The notes beneath the pieces are model-generated. The model saw only the letters and a program-made list of their open reading frames with translations. It had not been told where the DNA came from and made no database searches. From Clostridiaceae bacterium (lineage in GTDB: Bacteria; Cyanobacteriota; Vampirovibrionia; Gastranaerophilales; Gastranaerophilaceae), in NCBI GenBank assembly GCA_022641775.1, contig JALCDS010000002.1:61502-125501 (forward strand): 64,000 nucleotides of DNA, read 5' to 3'. Shown one piece after another: positions 8,591 to 18,690 of this stretch. A program made the translations under genes and the position numbers. Each line of letters starts with the position of its first letter. Positions within the stretch are counted from its first letter, which is position 1.

Positions 8591-8848
8591 CAACTATCCT
8601 TAAAACTCCCTAAATCTCCTCACAAATTTTTTAAATCTTTTTTAATCAACTATTATTATAATCTCAACCATATACAGAAATATCCCTAATCTTCCTCTTT
8701 AGCAAACCTTTTTCTTGTGTCAGGCTGCTTGTTGCCATCACCTCGATTTCTTCTCTTCAGACTATTTAACTATTTACAAAGAATTGTCCGGTAACCGTCA
8801 CTTAGCTTTTGTAACTTTTTCCGTTCCCCAGTATTTATAATCTAAAAC
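8556..8848 (-). ncRNA. Candidate reverse-strand small RNA, converging on recN
   Basis: The stretch 8591-9092 has no convincing gene. On the reverse strand a TATAAT box at 8860-8855 would start a transcript near 8848 that runs about 290 nt to the bidirectional terminator after recN. The transcript is purine-rich and has no open frame longer than 24 codons. No known RNA family is recognised. From 8861 to 9092 I see only AT-rich sequence and a TTGACA-like box at 8994. Confidence 0.3.
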
Positions 8849-9092
8849 TAACGTATTATACTGGCAAGTAAAGATATTTAAAAAAAAATTTACAATTGAC
8901 CATGCCCCGCAACTTTACGCTAAAAAATTCGTGTTCTTAAATCTTAATGAAGAAAACTTAATGAAATTAAGTAAAAATAGATATTATTTTGATTGACAAT
9001 TATCTTTTTTTTTACTCATGCCATTTTCCCATGCTTATTTACAATTTTACTATTTGAAAAATTTGTTATATTCTCTTAGATATCGAGGTTAT

Positions 9093-10031
9093 ATGAAGGA
9101 ATTTATAAAGAATAAAACTGTTACATACAATTTGATGTCTTTTACTGGATTTAAGGCATTGATTTTATTTTCATTACTTTCAGAAGCTCCTCGTTCGTAT
9201 GAAGAAATAAAATCATATTTTTTAAATCATCCGTATTTAAAAGAAAAAATTTCATTAGATACTTTAAGAGTTTATTTAACATCAATGAAACGTGTTGGTT
9301 GTGTTGTAAAAAGAGAAAGAATAAATGGAGTTTCTAAATATAGTATTGTATCAAATCCTTTTTCTTTAGAAGTCACGGAAGAACAAATAAAAACGTTAGT
9401 TAAACTTTATAAAATAGTTGTAAAATCTATTGATATCAGAGAGTTGTATTCAATTGAACATTTTATTATGAAATTAAGAAAATCAATAAAAAATCCCGAG
9501 ACATTAGATTATTTTAATAAATATTCTCTCTTAAGAGGTGTAGATTTGGATTTGTTACAAAATCTTATTTCTGCAGTAGATAAAAATGAGCAAATTATGC
9601 TTGAATATAATTCTCCAACTTCCGGAATAAAAGATGTTGAATTGATTACAAAAAAATTTGAGATAAAAAATGATAAAATTTATCTTAGAGGAATTACTTT
9701 GGAATATAAGCCATCAGGGGCTTTTTTGTTGAATCGAATTCTAAAAATAAAAACTGTTAAAATTGTCCCTGAAAAAATTGATTTAAAACCAATGGTTGTT
9801 GGAGTTGAATATTATGGTGACTTGAAGGGCCTGAACTTGCAAGACGGTATGAAGATAATTTCTCAAGAGGATGGTAAGGCTTTATTAGAATTAACATCAA
9901 CGAACGAGTTTTTATTGCGCCAGTGTATTTTGGAAATGGTAGATAATGCTCGAATCGTTTATCCGGAAAGCTACAAAAAACAATTTGTGCAGAATTTAAA
10001 AGAAATAGAATCGGGGTATTCTGATGACTAG
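9093..10031 (+). CDS. WYL-domain transcriptional regulator, first of pair
   Basis: A 313-residue protein. The N-terminal third (about residues 10-90) reads as a winged-helix DNA-binding region; the middle carries a WYL fold, seen as KIYLRGITLEY followed by FLLNRILKIKTV; the C-terminal part is the usual WCX-like extension. WYL domains bind ligands such as single-stranded nucleic acid in the PafBC and other families. The ATG at 9093 is used because GAGG lies 4 bases upstream; a longer frame from 9018 has no ribosome site. It overlaps the next regulator by 8 bases, so the two are coupled. Confidence 0.8.
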   Translation: MKEFIKNKTVTYNLMSFTGFKALILFSLLSEAPRSYEEIKSYFLNHPYLKEKISLDTLRVYLTSMKRVGCVVKRERINGVSKYSIVSNPFSLEVTEEQIKTLVKLYKIVVKSIDIRELYSIEHFIMKLRKSIKNPETLDYFNKYSLLRGVDLDLLQNLISAVDKNEQIMLEYNSPTSGIKDVELITKKFEIKNDKIYLRGITLEYKPSGAFLLNRILKIKTVKIVPEKIDLKPMVVGVEYYGDLKGLNLQDGMKIISQEDGKALLELTSTNEFLLRQCILEMVDNARIVYPESYKKQFVQNLKEIESGYSDD

Positions 10032-10941
10032 AATTTCCAATAAATATAACGATTCTTGTATAAAAATATTTGAAATTCTAAAACTTCTTTTTTCTGATTC
10101 TGCTACATATGAAAGGGTTTTAGAAATCATAGATTCCGGCAAAGATGAAAAGCTCACGGCTGCTGTAGTTTTGAACAAGTATTTAAATACTTTAAAGGTT
10201 TTTGGTATAAATGTTGAAAAAAGGGGAAATAAGTATGAATTAGTCAAATCCCCATACAAAATTGATTTTGAAAAACCCGATTTAGAATCATTAAAACTTT
10301 TGATGAGCACAGCGCAATATATAAGCAGCAGCAAAAGTCGGGATATTGTTGAACAATTTTTAAAAATGTTATTTTTAAGGTTGAATGATGCTGATAAGGT
10401 TTATTTGAATAATGTCAAATGTGGATGTTCTACTGATTTGAGTTTTTATTATAAACAATTTAAAGACCAAATTGATATTTGTGAAAAATTATGTGTAGAA
10501 AAACAAAAGATTGAGATTTCTTATTCGGATACAAAAGGTTGTGTAAACACACTTATAGGTATTCCGATTGAACTTAAATATCAAAATAGAAAAATTTGTT
10601 TTTCTATGCAGAGTGCAGGTATAATTCATGATATTCCGATTAATAAGATAAATTCTGTAAATCAATTGCCAAATATAATAGCTTCGTATAATTCTGTTAT
10701 TACAGTTGTCTTTAGATTAAAAAAACGGTTGGCAAAATCTTACAAATTGAAAGATGGTGAATATATTCAAAATATTGAAAAAGACGGCTCAATTATTGTG
10801 GTGAATAAAGGTGAAGATATAGACAAATTAATTGCAAGGTTTATACGTTATCAAAATAATTGCGAAGTTATTTCCCCAAAGTTTTTTAAAGAAAAATTAC
10901 TTGAAACTCTTTCAAAGATGATTGCGCGATATAAAAATTAA
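10024..10941 (+). CDS. WYL-like regulator, second of pair
   Basis: A 305-residue protein with the same overall plan as its neighbour: an N-terminal helix-turn-helix region ending in FGINVEKRGNKYEL, and a degenerate WYL core (KIEISYSDTKG ... KICFSMQSAG ... IPINKINSV). The two overlapping genes recall the PafB-PafC pair that controls DNA-damage responses in actinobacteria. Here they lie between recN and dnaE, which fits a repair theme, but the target is unknown. The degenerate W-Y-L triad suggests a role in heterodimer formation, not ligand binding (inference). Confidence 0.7.
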   Translation: MTRISNKYNDSCIKIFEILKLLFSDSATYERVLEIIDSGKDEKLTAAVVLNKYLNTLKVFGINVEKRGNKYELVKSPYKIDFEKPDLESLKLLMSTAQYISSSKSRDIVEQFLKMLFLRLNDADKVYLNNVKCGCSTDLSFYYKQFKDQIDICEKLCVEKQKIEISYSDTKGCVNTLIGIPIELKYQNRKICFSMQSAGIIHDIPINKINSVNQLPNIIASYNSVITVVFRLKKRLAKSYKLKDGEYIQNIEKDGSIIVVNKGEDIDKLIARFIRYQNNCEVISPKFFKEKLLETLSKMIARYKN

Positions 10942-10993
10942 TTTTATTTAACATAACACCTTTTTTGAAATATAAACATGATACAATTAAGCT

Positions 10994-13900
10994 ATGGGAA
11001 ATAACATGCAATACGTACCGTTACACCTTCACAGTGAGTATTCTTTGCTTGATGGGGCAATAAAGATAAAAGATCTTATAAAGTTTGTCAAAGAAAATGA
11101 CATGCCTGCTGTTGCGTTGACTGATCACGGTGTTATGTATGGCGATATGGAACTTTATACTACTGCATTGGAAAATGGGATAAAACCTATTTTGGGTTGT
11201 GAATTTTATGTTCATAACGGAGACATTGAAGAACGAGATAAGATGAATAATCCATGTTATCACTTGGTTTTACTTGTAAAAGACAAAAAAGGATATGCAA
11301 ATCTTGTAAAATTAACTTCAATAGCTTGGTGTAAAGGCAGATATGTTCACCCTCGTATAAATTTTGATTTAATAAAAGAACATCATGAAGGTTTGATTTG
11401 TCTATCGGCATGTTTAGGCGGAGAAGTTTTGAGAAACCTTTTGCATGGTGATTATGAAAAGGCAAAAGAAACAGCTTCAAAATATAAAGAATTGTTTGGC
11501 GAAGATTATTATCTTGAAATGCAAGACCATGGTATGGATGAACAAAAGAGGACAAACCCGCAACTTATCCAACTTGCCAAAGAATTGAATATAAAACTGG
11601 TGATAACAAACGACTCTCACTATTTGAATAAAGAGGATGCTGATGCCCATGATACTTTGTTGTGCATGAATACTAATTCTGATAAAGATGATCCTAACCG
11701 TTTTCATTTTCCAAGCAATGAATATTATGTAAAAACTGCTTCTCAATTGAGAGATAGTTTTAAGTGGCTTGATAGTGAAACATTTGATGAATGTATGAAA
11801 AATACATGTGATATCGCAGAAAAATGCCACCTTGTATTGGAATTAGGCAAGAGCCCTCTGCCGGATTTCCCTGTGCCTGATGGTTATACTGTTGAAACAT
11901 ATTTGGAATATTTGGTATTTGAAGGTGTTAAAAAACGCTACGGTGAAATTTCTAAAGAAATGAAAGAACGTGTGGATTATGAACTCGGTGTAATTGAACA
12001 AATGGGATTTGCTGCGTACTTCTTGATTACTTGGGATTTTATCCACTTTGCCAAAACTCATGGAATTCCTGTAGGACCCGGACGTGGTTCTGCTGCAGGT
12101 TCTGTTGTAGCGTATTCTCTTGAAATTACCGATTTGGATCCGATAAGGCACAAACTTTTGTTTGAAAGATTTTTGAACCCTGAACGTTTTACAATGCCTG
12201 ATATTGATATAGACTTTTGTATTGAACGTCGTGGTGAGGTTATTGATTACGTTACCAGAAAATATGGTGAAGATAAAGTTTGCCAGATTATCACTTTTGG
12301 AACATATGCTGCTAAAGCTGCAGTTAAGGGTGTCGCAAGAATTTTAAAAATACCTTTTGCAGAAAGTAACAAAATAGCTTCTCTAATCCCTAGTGAACCT
12401 AAAACTGTTATTGATGATGCGCTAAAAGACGGTATGGAACTCAAAAAAATGTATGATGAGGATGAACAAATTGTTATTGATCCTTTTATACATAAAACTG
12501 TCGGAATGAAAAAGCTGATTGATCTTGCAAAAGCGATAGAAGGTATAAAAAATAATACTGGAACTCACGCTGCAGGTGTTATAATTTCTCGAGTTCCATT
12601 GGATGAAATTTTGCCGGTTCAACCTTCAAAAGATGGCATTATTCAAACCGGATATCCGCCACATGATGTTACTGAAGTTTTAAGTCTGTTAAAAATGGAC
12701 TTTTTGGGGCTAAGAAACCTTACAACTATCTACAAAACTGTTGATTTGATAAAAGCAGAACAAAATGTAGAATTGGATATTAATAATATTCCGCTTGATG
12801 ACAAACCGACATATGAAATGCTTATGGCAGGTGATACGGATGGCGTATTCCAACTTGAATCTTCCGGAATGAAAAATCTGGTTAAACGTTTGAAACCGGA
12901 TGTATTTGAAGATTTGGGTGCGTTAGTAGCGTTATTCAGACCGGGGCCGTTGGATTCCGGCATGGTTGATGACTTTGTTGAAAGAAAACATGGACGTCAA
13001 AAAATTACATATGCACATCCTCTATTAGAACCTGTGTTGAAAGATACTTATGGAACAATTGTTTATCAGGAACAAATTATGCAGGTGTTCCAGGTTTTAG
13101 CTGATTACTCACTTGGCCAAGCCGATATGGTTCGTCGTATGATGGGTAAGAAAAAACTTGATGAGATGGCAAAACAGAAAGACAAGTTTATTGAAGGTTC
13201 TGCACGCCATGGAATGAGTGCAAAAGATGCATCAACTCTATTTGAACAGATTGAAAAATTTGCTTCATACTGTTTTAATAGGTCACACTCTGCAGCATAT
13301 GCATTTGTAGCATATCAAACAGCTTATTTAAAATGTCATTATCCTGTTGAATACTTGTCAGCATTGTTATCGAGTGTTGCGAGTGATCAGGAAAAAACTC
13401 AATTATATATTGAAGAAGCTCAGAAAAAAGGCATAAAAGTCCTTCCTCCTGATATAAACCATTCACAGGCTGTGTTCACACCTGATGAAGGCAACATCAG
13501 ATTCGGACTTGCCTCTGTAAAACAGGTTGGAGAAGTCGTTGTTGAGATGATTATAAACGAGAGAAATGAGAATGGACCTTACAAATCAATTTATGATTTT
13601 TGTAAACGAGTTGATTCAAAATGTTCTAACAAAAGAGTTTTGGAAGGTTTGATAAAAGCAGGTGCTTTTTCAAATATTGAAAAAAGTAGAAAACAACTCC
13701 TTGATAACCTTGAATATATTACAACAATGGCGGCAAAGGAAAATAAGGCAAAAGAACTCGGTCAATGCAGCTTGTTTGACGGATTGGCTGCAGATGATGA
13801 CAATGCCGGATTTAATGAGTTTCAACTTGCCGGTACTGATGAAGAATTTGATCAAAGACAATTACAGATTTTTGAAAAAGAATTTTTGGGCTTTTATGTA

Positions 13901-14521
13901 ACGAGTCACCCTTTATCTTCCATTCGTGATAAACTGCCGTTTTTAAGAACTCATAAAGTATCTGAAATTGCTGATACTCCAAATGAAGTTCCTGTTTCTA
14001 TTTGCGGGTTGATAACTGGTGTAAGGCAAATCCCTACGAAAAAAGATCCGACGAAATTTATCAGATTTGTTACTGTTGAAGATTTGACGGGTAAAGTTGA
14101 TTGTCTTGCCTTTAACGGCAAAATTGCCGAATATGGAGAAATGCTGGAACCTGAACAACGAGTTATTATTTCCGGTAAGGTTAGCAAGCGCTCAGAAGAA
14201 GATCCGGCAAGTGTTTTGATTGATACGGTTAAAACTGTGGATAATTCAAACATTTTCAATATAAAATTGGTTAAAGAATTGAAGTATGAGGAATTGTTTG
14301 CCCTGAAAAACATTTTATGCGGGTTTAAAGGCTCTGACCCTGTAACATTCAATGTTGATGACAACGGCGTTGATACAAAAATTTTAACCTCATCTATTTT
14401 TTGGGTAAATTCATCAAATGACTTGGTGAATAAGTTGAATAAACAATTTGAGGGGAAATTGAAAATAGACATTCGTTCAATGGATGCAAAAGATGAGAAT
14501 GAAAAAGTACTTGCAAAATAA
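10994..14521 (+). CDS. dnaE: DNA polymerase III alpha subunit
   Basis: The replicative polymerase catalytic subunit. The N-terminal PHP domain begins with HLHSEYSLLDGA. The polymerase core shows GPGRGSAAGS (about residue 362) and the catalytic acidic motif PDIDIDF (about residue 402). A helix-hairpin-helix region and a C-terminal OB fold (ISGKVSKRSEE area) follow. The 1175-residue length is typical of the DnaE1 type. The start could be the ATG at 10994 or four codons later at 11006, where GGGAA precedes it; a TACAAT box at 10982 would put the 5' end near 10994. Confidence 0.96.
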   Translation: MGNNMQYVPLHLHSEYSLLDGAIKIKDLIKFVKENDMPAVALTDHGVMYGDMELYTTALENGIKPILGCEFYVHNGDIEERDKMNNPCYHLVLLVKDKKGYANLVKLTSIAWCKGRYVHPRINFDLIKEHHEGLICLSACLGGEVLRNLLHGDYEKAKETASKYKELFGEDYYLEMQDHGMDEQKRTNPQLIQLAKELNIKLVITNDSHYLNKEDADAHDTLLCMNTNSDKDDPNRFHFPSNEYYVKTASQLRDSFKWLDSETFDECMKNTCDIAEKCHLVLELGKSPLPDFPVPDGYTVETYLEYLVFEGVKKRYGEISKEMKERVDYELGVIEQMGFAAYFLITWDFIHFAKTHGIPVGPGRGSAAGSVVAYSLEITDLDPIRHKLLFERFLNPERFTMPDIDIDFCIERRGEVIDYVTRKYGEDKVCQIITFGTYAAKAAVKGVARILKIPFAESNKIASLIPSEPKTVIDDALKDGMELKKMYDEDEQIVIDPFIHKTVGMKKLIDLAKAIEGIKNNTGTHAAGVIISRVPLDEILPVQPSKDGIIQTGYPPHDVTEVLSLLKMDFLGLRNLTTIYKTVDLIKAEQNVELDINNIPLDDKPTYEMLMAGDTDGVFQLESSGMKNLVKRLKPDVFEDLGALVALFRPGPLDSGMVDDFVERKHGRQKITYAHPLLEPVLKDTYGTIVYQEQIMQVFQVLADYSLGQADMVRRMMGKKKLDEMAKQKDKFIEGSARHGMSAKDASTLFEQIEKFASYCFNRSHSAAYAFVAYQTAYLKCHYPVEYLSALLSSVASDQEKTQLYIEEAQKKGIKVLPPDINHSQAVFTPDEGNIRFGLASVKQVGEVVVEMIINERNENGPYKSIYDFCKRVDSKCSNKRVLEGLIKAGAFSNIEKSRKQLLDNLEYITTMAAKENKAKELGQCSLFDGLAADDDNAGFNEFQLAGTDEEFDQRQLQIFEKEFLGFYVTSHPLSSIRDKLPFLRTHKVSEIADTPNEVPVSICGLITGVRQIPTKKDPTKFIRFVTVEDLTGKVDCLAFNGKIAEYGEMLEPEQRVIISGKVSKRSEEDPASVLIDTVKTVDNSNIFNIKLVKELKYEELFALKNILCGFKGSDPVTFNVDDNGVDTKILTSSIFWVNSSNDLVNKLNKQFEGKLKIDIRSMDAKDENEKVLAK

Positions 14522-14538
14522 AATTGTGCATGTATAAT
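14511..14538 (+). promoter_or_regulatory. Promoter of tRNA-Gly
   Basis: TTGCAA at 14511-14516 and a perfect TATAAT at 14533-14538 are 16 bases apart and lie just before the tRNA. The -35 box is inside the last codons of dnaE. Confidence 0.65.
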
Positions 14539-14554
14539 AAGAAACGTACCGATT

Positions 14555-14629
14555 GCGGGGGTAATTCAGTGGTAGAATGCTTCCTTGCCAAGGAAGATGT
14601 CGCGAGTTCGAGTCTCGTCTCCCGCTCCA
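14555..14629 (+). tRNA. tRNA-Gly (GCC)
   Basis: A full cloverleaf: acceptor stem GCGGGGG/CTCCCGC with one G-U, anticodon loop TTGCCAA giving GCC, T-arm with GTTCGAGTC, discriminator T at 14626, and an encoded CCA at 14627-14629. The other three tRNAs in this window lack an encoded CCA. Confidence 0.95.
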
Positions 14630-14660
14630 TATATTAAATCTAAGAGCCTATTATAATGAA

Positions 14661-14698
14661 GCACTTAGTTTCATAACATGATGCATTTAGTTTCATAA
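14661..14698. repeat. Pair of 16-bp direct repeats, 22-bp period
   Basis: GCACTTAGTTTCATAA (14661-14676) recurs as GCATTTAGTTTCATAA (14683-14698), 15 of 16 identical and spaced by two helical turns. It lies between tRNA-Gly and the end of the reverse glycan operon. An operator or a small duplication are both possible. The rest of 14630-14789 shows nothing else. Confidence 0.5.
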
Positions 14699-14789
14699 AT
14701 TTTAAAACTTTTTAATTTTACTTGGAACAATTATTAAATTAAATGTGTCACACTTAAAATAATAATTATTTTTTACCACATTAAAATAG

Positions 14790-15038
14790 TTATATTTTAA
14801 TAATATTTTCAGATAAAATAAGTTCTACAAAATGATTTATTCCAGCTATATATGCGAGATGAGCACGGTTTTTAGCATTAAGCTTTCGCATAATAGCTTT
14901 TACTTGTAACTTAATACAGTTATCAGTACAACCTCGCTTTTGTGCGATTTCTTCATTTGTAAGCCCTTGTACCAGCCAATATAGAACTTCTTTCTCTGAT
15001 TGTGTCAAATGTACTTTATAATAAATATTGTTGTCCAT
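14790..15038 (-). CDS. Stand-alone LuxR-type HTH protein
   Basis: An 82-residue protein consisting of a GerE/LuxR DNA-binding domain: LTQSEKEVLYWLVQGLTNEE then IAQKRGCTDNCIKLQVKAIM, with the recognition helix at about residues 40-55. There is no receiver or sensor domain. It is the last gene of the glycan operon; its Shine-Dalgarno GAGG lies at the preceding gene's stop codon, which implies coupled translation. It may autoregulate the operon, by inference from position. Confidence 0.85.
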   Translation of the reverse strand: MDNNIYYKVHLTQSEKEVLYWLVQGLTNEEIAQKRGCTDNCIKLQVKAIMRKLNAKNRAHLAYIAGINHFVELILSENIIKI

Positions 15039-15039
15039 T

Positions 15040-16596
15040 TTATCCTCTAATTATTTTTGAATATTTAAAAACAGGAATTTTAAAAATACATATTTTTTTT
15101 AATTTTTGATTACCTTTTTTATATGTAAATATTTCAAAGATAGGTGATAAGCCTTGTCTTTTATAACAAACTCCATCTTTATCAAATTTAAAATATGAAA
15201 AATGTTTTTTATAAACGAAATCAATTAATACACTTAAATCATCCGGCATTGTAGGTTCTGTTTCATTTTCCAAATTATTTGCTTTATGAATTTTAGGCGT
15301 TTCTTTGAGTAATGCTTCTAACCTTTTTTGCCAAGCTTCTTTTGTGCATTCATCTTTAAATAGTTCTTTTTCTTCGTCCAATATTTTGTCAGCATAAGTT
15401 TTTTCGTTTAATATTTGTTTAGCTTTAGTTGAAAGATCATCAATAGAATTACAAAAGGCTTCGGTTTTTGATACAAAATCCAACTGACCTATGGTATTTG
15501 TACCTAAGGTTAAAAACGGAATATTATGTGCAACTACATCTATTGCGACAGTAAAACCGCACATAGGATAAGAGTCAACAACTAAATCAGCAGCTGCTAA
15601 ATATTTCAAATATTCATTTTCATAATCGAGTTCACCTGTGATAATTAATCTATTTTGATACTGTTGTTCAAGTTTCTTCCAAAAAAGTTTACTCTTTTTT
15701 GGGCCAATAGCATAAATAACTGCATTAAGATTTTCATCTAATATCCTTTTTAATATTGGTTCTATATTATCCCCCATTATAGGGTAATATTTTGGAGCTC
15801 CACCAATAGTTAATATTACTTGTTTATCCTCAGGTATTCCAAGAATTTTTCTTGCTTCATCTTTTGTAATTGTGTTTTGTATATCATCAGCAAGTAATCC
15901 AAGATGAAACGGATTTTTTATATTTCTTTTGGTTTTGGAAATACTTGTTTTGTCCCTTATATCTGCAACTTTGTCTGCTATACTTTTGCCAATCCAAAAC
16001 ATGTGGTCAGCATGATTAAACAAAATAACAGGACGAGTAAATTTTTCTGTTCCAAAAGCTATTGTTGCAATAGGATCATACATGTGTGTATGTAAAATTA
16101 TATGTTCATAATGCATCCCAAGTTCTCGAAGTTCTAATGCCCTTTCAATTTGAGATTTCTTTTTATCAAGAATAATTAATTCCCCGTTTTTATCTTTTAT
16201 ATTTTTTTGTAATAAATGTGGTATTTCTCCTTCATGATTTAATAAAATAACAGAATGTTTTTGAGTTGAGTCTGCCTGATTTATCCAACGTTCAACTATT
16301 CTTGTATGTCCGCCTGTCATATAACATTCCGTCATCACATGCAAAAAAGAATTTTTATATGGTTCAATATCGTAAGATTTTATATCATACTGCTGTGCCA
16401 AATTTACGAAAAACTTTTCTAATTCAATAGAATAAAAATATCCTGTTCCTCGATGAGAAACATAACTTAATGCATTATTAGCTATATCCAATTTCTCATC
16501 AAAAGAACGTAATGGATCCTTTATCGCTATTAGTAATTGCTCGAAAATTTTCTTGTTTTGTTCAATTGTCGGATAATATTTTGAATATTTATTCAT
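15040..16596 (-). CDS. Glycosyltransferase, GT-B type
   Basis: A 518-residue protein. The region [12 protein letters not shown] (about residues 95-106) is an N-terminal GT-B nucleotide-sugar site pattern, and the C-terminal half has [14 protein letters not shown] and [20 protein letters not shown], typical of GT4/GT41-like donor-binding domains. A basic tail follows. It overlaps the aminotransferase gene by 8 bases. Within this operon it likely transfers a sugar to a surface glycan or to a glycoprotein; donor and acceptor are unknown. Confidence 0.75.
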   Translation of the reverse strand: MNKYSKYYPTIEQNKKIFEQLLIAIKDPLRSFDEKLDIANNALSYVSHRGTGYFYSIELEKFFVNLAQQYDIKSYDIEPYKNSFLHVMTECYMTGGHTRIVERWINQADSTQKHSVILLNHEGEIPHLLQKNIKDKNGELIILDKKKSQIERALELRELGMHYEHIILHTHMYDPIATIAFGTEKFTRPVILFNHADHMFWIGKSIADKVADIRDKTSISKTKRNIKNPFHLGLLADDIQNTITKDEARKILGIPEDKQVILTIGGAPKYYPIMGDNIEPILKRILDENLNAVIYAIGPKKSKLFWKKLEQQYQNRLIITGELDYENEYLKYLAAADLVVDSYPMCGFTVAIDVVAHNIPFLTLGTNTIGQLDFVSKTEAFCNSIDDLSTKAKQILNEKTYADKILDEEKELFKDECTKEAWQKRLEALLKETPKIHKANNLENETEPTMPDDLSVLIDFVYKKHFSYFKFDKDGVCYKRQGLSPIFEIFTYKKGNQKLKKICIFKIPVFKYSKIIRG

Positions 16597-17677
16597 AATT
16601 ATTAATTACCTCCACGACTTTTTCAACTTCATCATCTGTCAGAACAGGAGAAATCGGCAGACTTATTATTGTCCTATGAATTTCCTCACTTATAGGATAT
16701 GATTGGTTTGCCCACTCACTATAAGCACCTTGTTTGTGTGGTGGTGTCGGATAGTGAATGTTTGTTTGAATTCCGTTTTCTTCTAAATATTCTTTGAAAT
16801 GGTTACGGTTTTCAGTTCTTACGGCAAAAATATGCCAAACATGTGCCTTTTCATCATAAGTTTCCGGCAAAATAATTTTTGGATTTTTTATATTTTCTCT
16901 GTAATATTTTGAGATTTCGCGACGTTTATCGTTGTCAGAATCTAAATGTGGAAGTTTTACATCCAAAATAGCTGCTTGAATTTCATCTAACCTTGAATTT
17001 GTACCTTTATAAATATGATGGTATTTTCTATCACTTCCGTAATTGGCGAGTGCTTTAACTTTTTCATACAATTCTTTGTCGTTTGTCGTAACGGCACCAC
17101 CATCACCCATACAACCTAAGTTTTTACCCGGATAAAATGAAAATCCACTTGCATCTCCTAAAGAACCTGTACGTTTCCCCTTATAAACTGCACCATGAGC
17201 TTGCGCACTATCTTCTATAACTTTCAGATTATATTTTTTTGCCAAAGCCCAAATTTTTTCCATTTGAACAGCTTGACCATAAAGGTGAACCACCATTATT
17301 GCCTTCGTTTTCGGTGTAATCTTTTCTTCTATAAGGTCAGGATTAATATTGTATGTATTAATAGACGGTTCAACCAAAACAGGAGTGCAACCGTTTTCAC
17401 TTATCGCAAGAATTGTCGCAATATATGTGTTTGCAGGAACAATAATTTCATCTCCAACACCAAAACCGTAGGCTTTGATAATCAAATTAAGTGCGTCGAG
17501 GCCGTTGGCTACGCCAACGGCATATTTTGTACCGCAAAAGTTTGCAAAATCTTTGCTGAATTTATCGTTATATTTACCTTGTAAATACCAACCGCAATCT
17601 AAAATATCTTTGATTTTTTCATCAATTTCAGTTCTAAATCTGTTATTAACTTTTTCTAAATCTAAAAATTTTATCAT
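16589..17677 (-). CDS. fdtB: Sugar-nucleotide aminotransferase (FdtB/QdtB type)
   Basis: A PLP-dependent DegT/DnrJ/EryC1/StrS aminotransferase of 362 residues. The Schiff-base lysine is K185 in [19 protein letters not shown] (about 155-163) is the PLP-contacting segment. With the neighbouring FdtA- and FdtC-type enzymes it would aminate the 3-keto group of a dTDP-6-deoxy-hexos-3-ulose, using glutamate. The gene symbol is a best match by operon context; the Fuc3N and Qui3N branches cannot be told apart by eye. Confidence 0.82.
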   Translation of the reverse strand: MIKFLDLEKVNNRFRTEIDEKIKDILDCGWYLQGKYNDKFSKDFANFCGTKYAVGVANGLDALNLIIKAYGFGVGDEIIVPANTYIATILAISENGCTPVLVEPSINTYNINPDLIEEKITPKTKAIMVVHLYGQAVQMEKIWALAKKYNLKVIEDSAQAHGAVYKGKRTGSLGDASGFSFYPGKNLGCMGDGGAVTTNDKELYEKVKALANYGSDRKYHHIYKGTNSRLDEIQAAILDVKLPHLDSDNDKRREISKYYRENIKNPKIILPETYDEKAHVWHIFAVRTENRNHFKEYLEENGIQTNIHYPTPPHKQGAYSEWANQSYPISEEIHRTIISLPISPVLTDDEVEKVVEVINNYE

Positions 17678-17683
17678 TTTATC

Positions 17684-18676
17684 CTACCTATTAGTAAATA
17701 TTTTTACCTTATTATTATCTTTATATTTTTTTAATTGAGGTAACATTTCTAATAATTTTTCTTCTGAAACGCCATAACTTTGGAAACAATATTTACATAC
17801 ACTCAAGTTATTGTTAGAGAATTCACTTCTAACCTTATTTAAATTTTTATTATTTTGGAATGTTTTATATAAATTTTTGTAATCCCCAAAATTTATATCG
17901 ATATCAAAATCAGAACAGCATAGAGCCAATTTCCCGTTTGGTCTTATAACTATTGTTGTAAATGGTTGTGAGCATTTCATATTTTTTATTTCTATATCAC
18001 AATTTATAATTTTATCTTTTATTTCATCGTTATATTGTAAATCAAATCCACCTTTTTCTTTATTCCAAAGCATTACAGGTAAAATGGGTGCAACCCTTAT
18101 CTCATCAACGTAATTGCTCCATAGAGAAATAAATTCATCAATATTTGAATTTTTTGTTGCAATAAAGTTTAATATACGTTTTGGCGTTTTATGCCCATTC
18201 TTTCTATATTTATTTATAATTTTATCAAAGTCTTTAACATTATTAAAGGTTGTTTCAAAATTTAAATTTTTTCTTAATGTTTCGTACTCAGATTTATTAG
18301 AACCTTCTATTGAAAATATTATATAATCTGCTTTTAACATAGACTCAAAATGCTTATTTGCAAGAGATAAATTTGTTGGGAAATTGACTTTATAACCTGC
18401 ATTAGTTACTATATCTATAAACTTGTCAAAAGAAGGATGTAACATTGCTTCACCCCAAGCAGCAAGAGCTATTTCTTTGACAGATTTTATTTTTTTTATT
18501 TGTTTCATTATTTCAAGAAACATATCTTCTGTCATTAAATCATTTCTTTTAACTGCGGAAAGTTGTCTTGCACAAAATTGGCATTGAGCATTACAACGGT
18601 TTGAAATATCAATTATAACAGTTGTTGGTTTAATTTTCCTTTTACTTTTAATTTTTTTTAAAAAGTCGAATATCAT
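17684..18676 (-). CDS. Radical SAM protein with C-terminal cysteine motif
   Basis: A 330-residue protein. The CxxxCxxC cluster is at C28, C32 and C35 (NRCNAQCQFCAR), which holds the [4Fe-4S] cluster that cleaves S-adenosylmethionine. The C-terminal region has CC in LALCCSDFD and VCKYCFQSYG, resembling a SPASM/twitch auxiliary cluster. It lies 6 bases downstream of a glycosyltransferase/upstream of fdtB in one operon. It could modify the sugar, the carrier, or a peptide acceptor; the substrate is not deducible. Confidence 0.8.
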   Translation of the reverse strand: MIFDFLKKIKSKRKIKPTTVIIDISNRCNAQCQFCARQLSAVKRNDLMTEDMFLEIMKQIKKIKSVKEIALAAWGEAMLHPSFDKFIDIVTNAGYKVNFPTNLSLANKHFESMLKADYIIFSIEGSNKSEYETLRKNLNFETTFNNVKDFDKIINKYRKNGHKTPKRILNFIATKNSNIDEFISLWSNYVDEIRVAPILPVMLWNKEKGGFDLQYNDEIKDKIINCDIEIKNMKCSQPFTTIVIRPNGKLALCCSDFDIDINFGDYKNLYKTFQNNKNLNKVRSEFSNNNLSVCKYCFQSYGVSEEKLLEMLPQLKKYKDNNKVKIFTNR

Positions 18677-18690
18677 TTTTCTCCAATATT

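Noticed and set aside
8590..8860. SRP RNA or tmRNA in the gap after recN
   Set aside because: The conserved SRP GGAAGGAAGCAGCC-type loop and tmRNA ends are absent.
13951..14472. 173-codon reverse frame inside dnaE
   Set aside because: It is entirely antisense to a conserved gene and has no ribosome site or family match.
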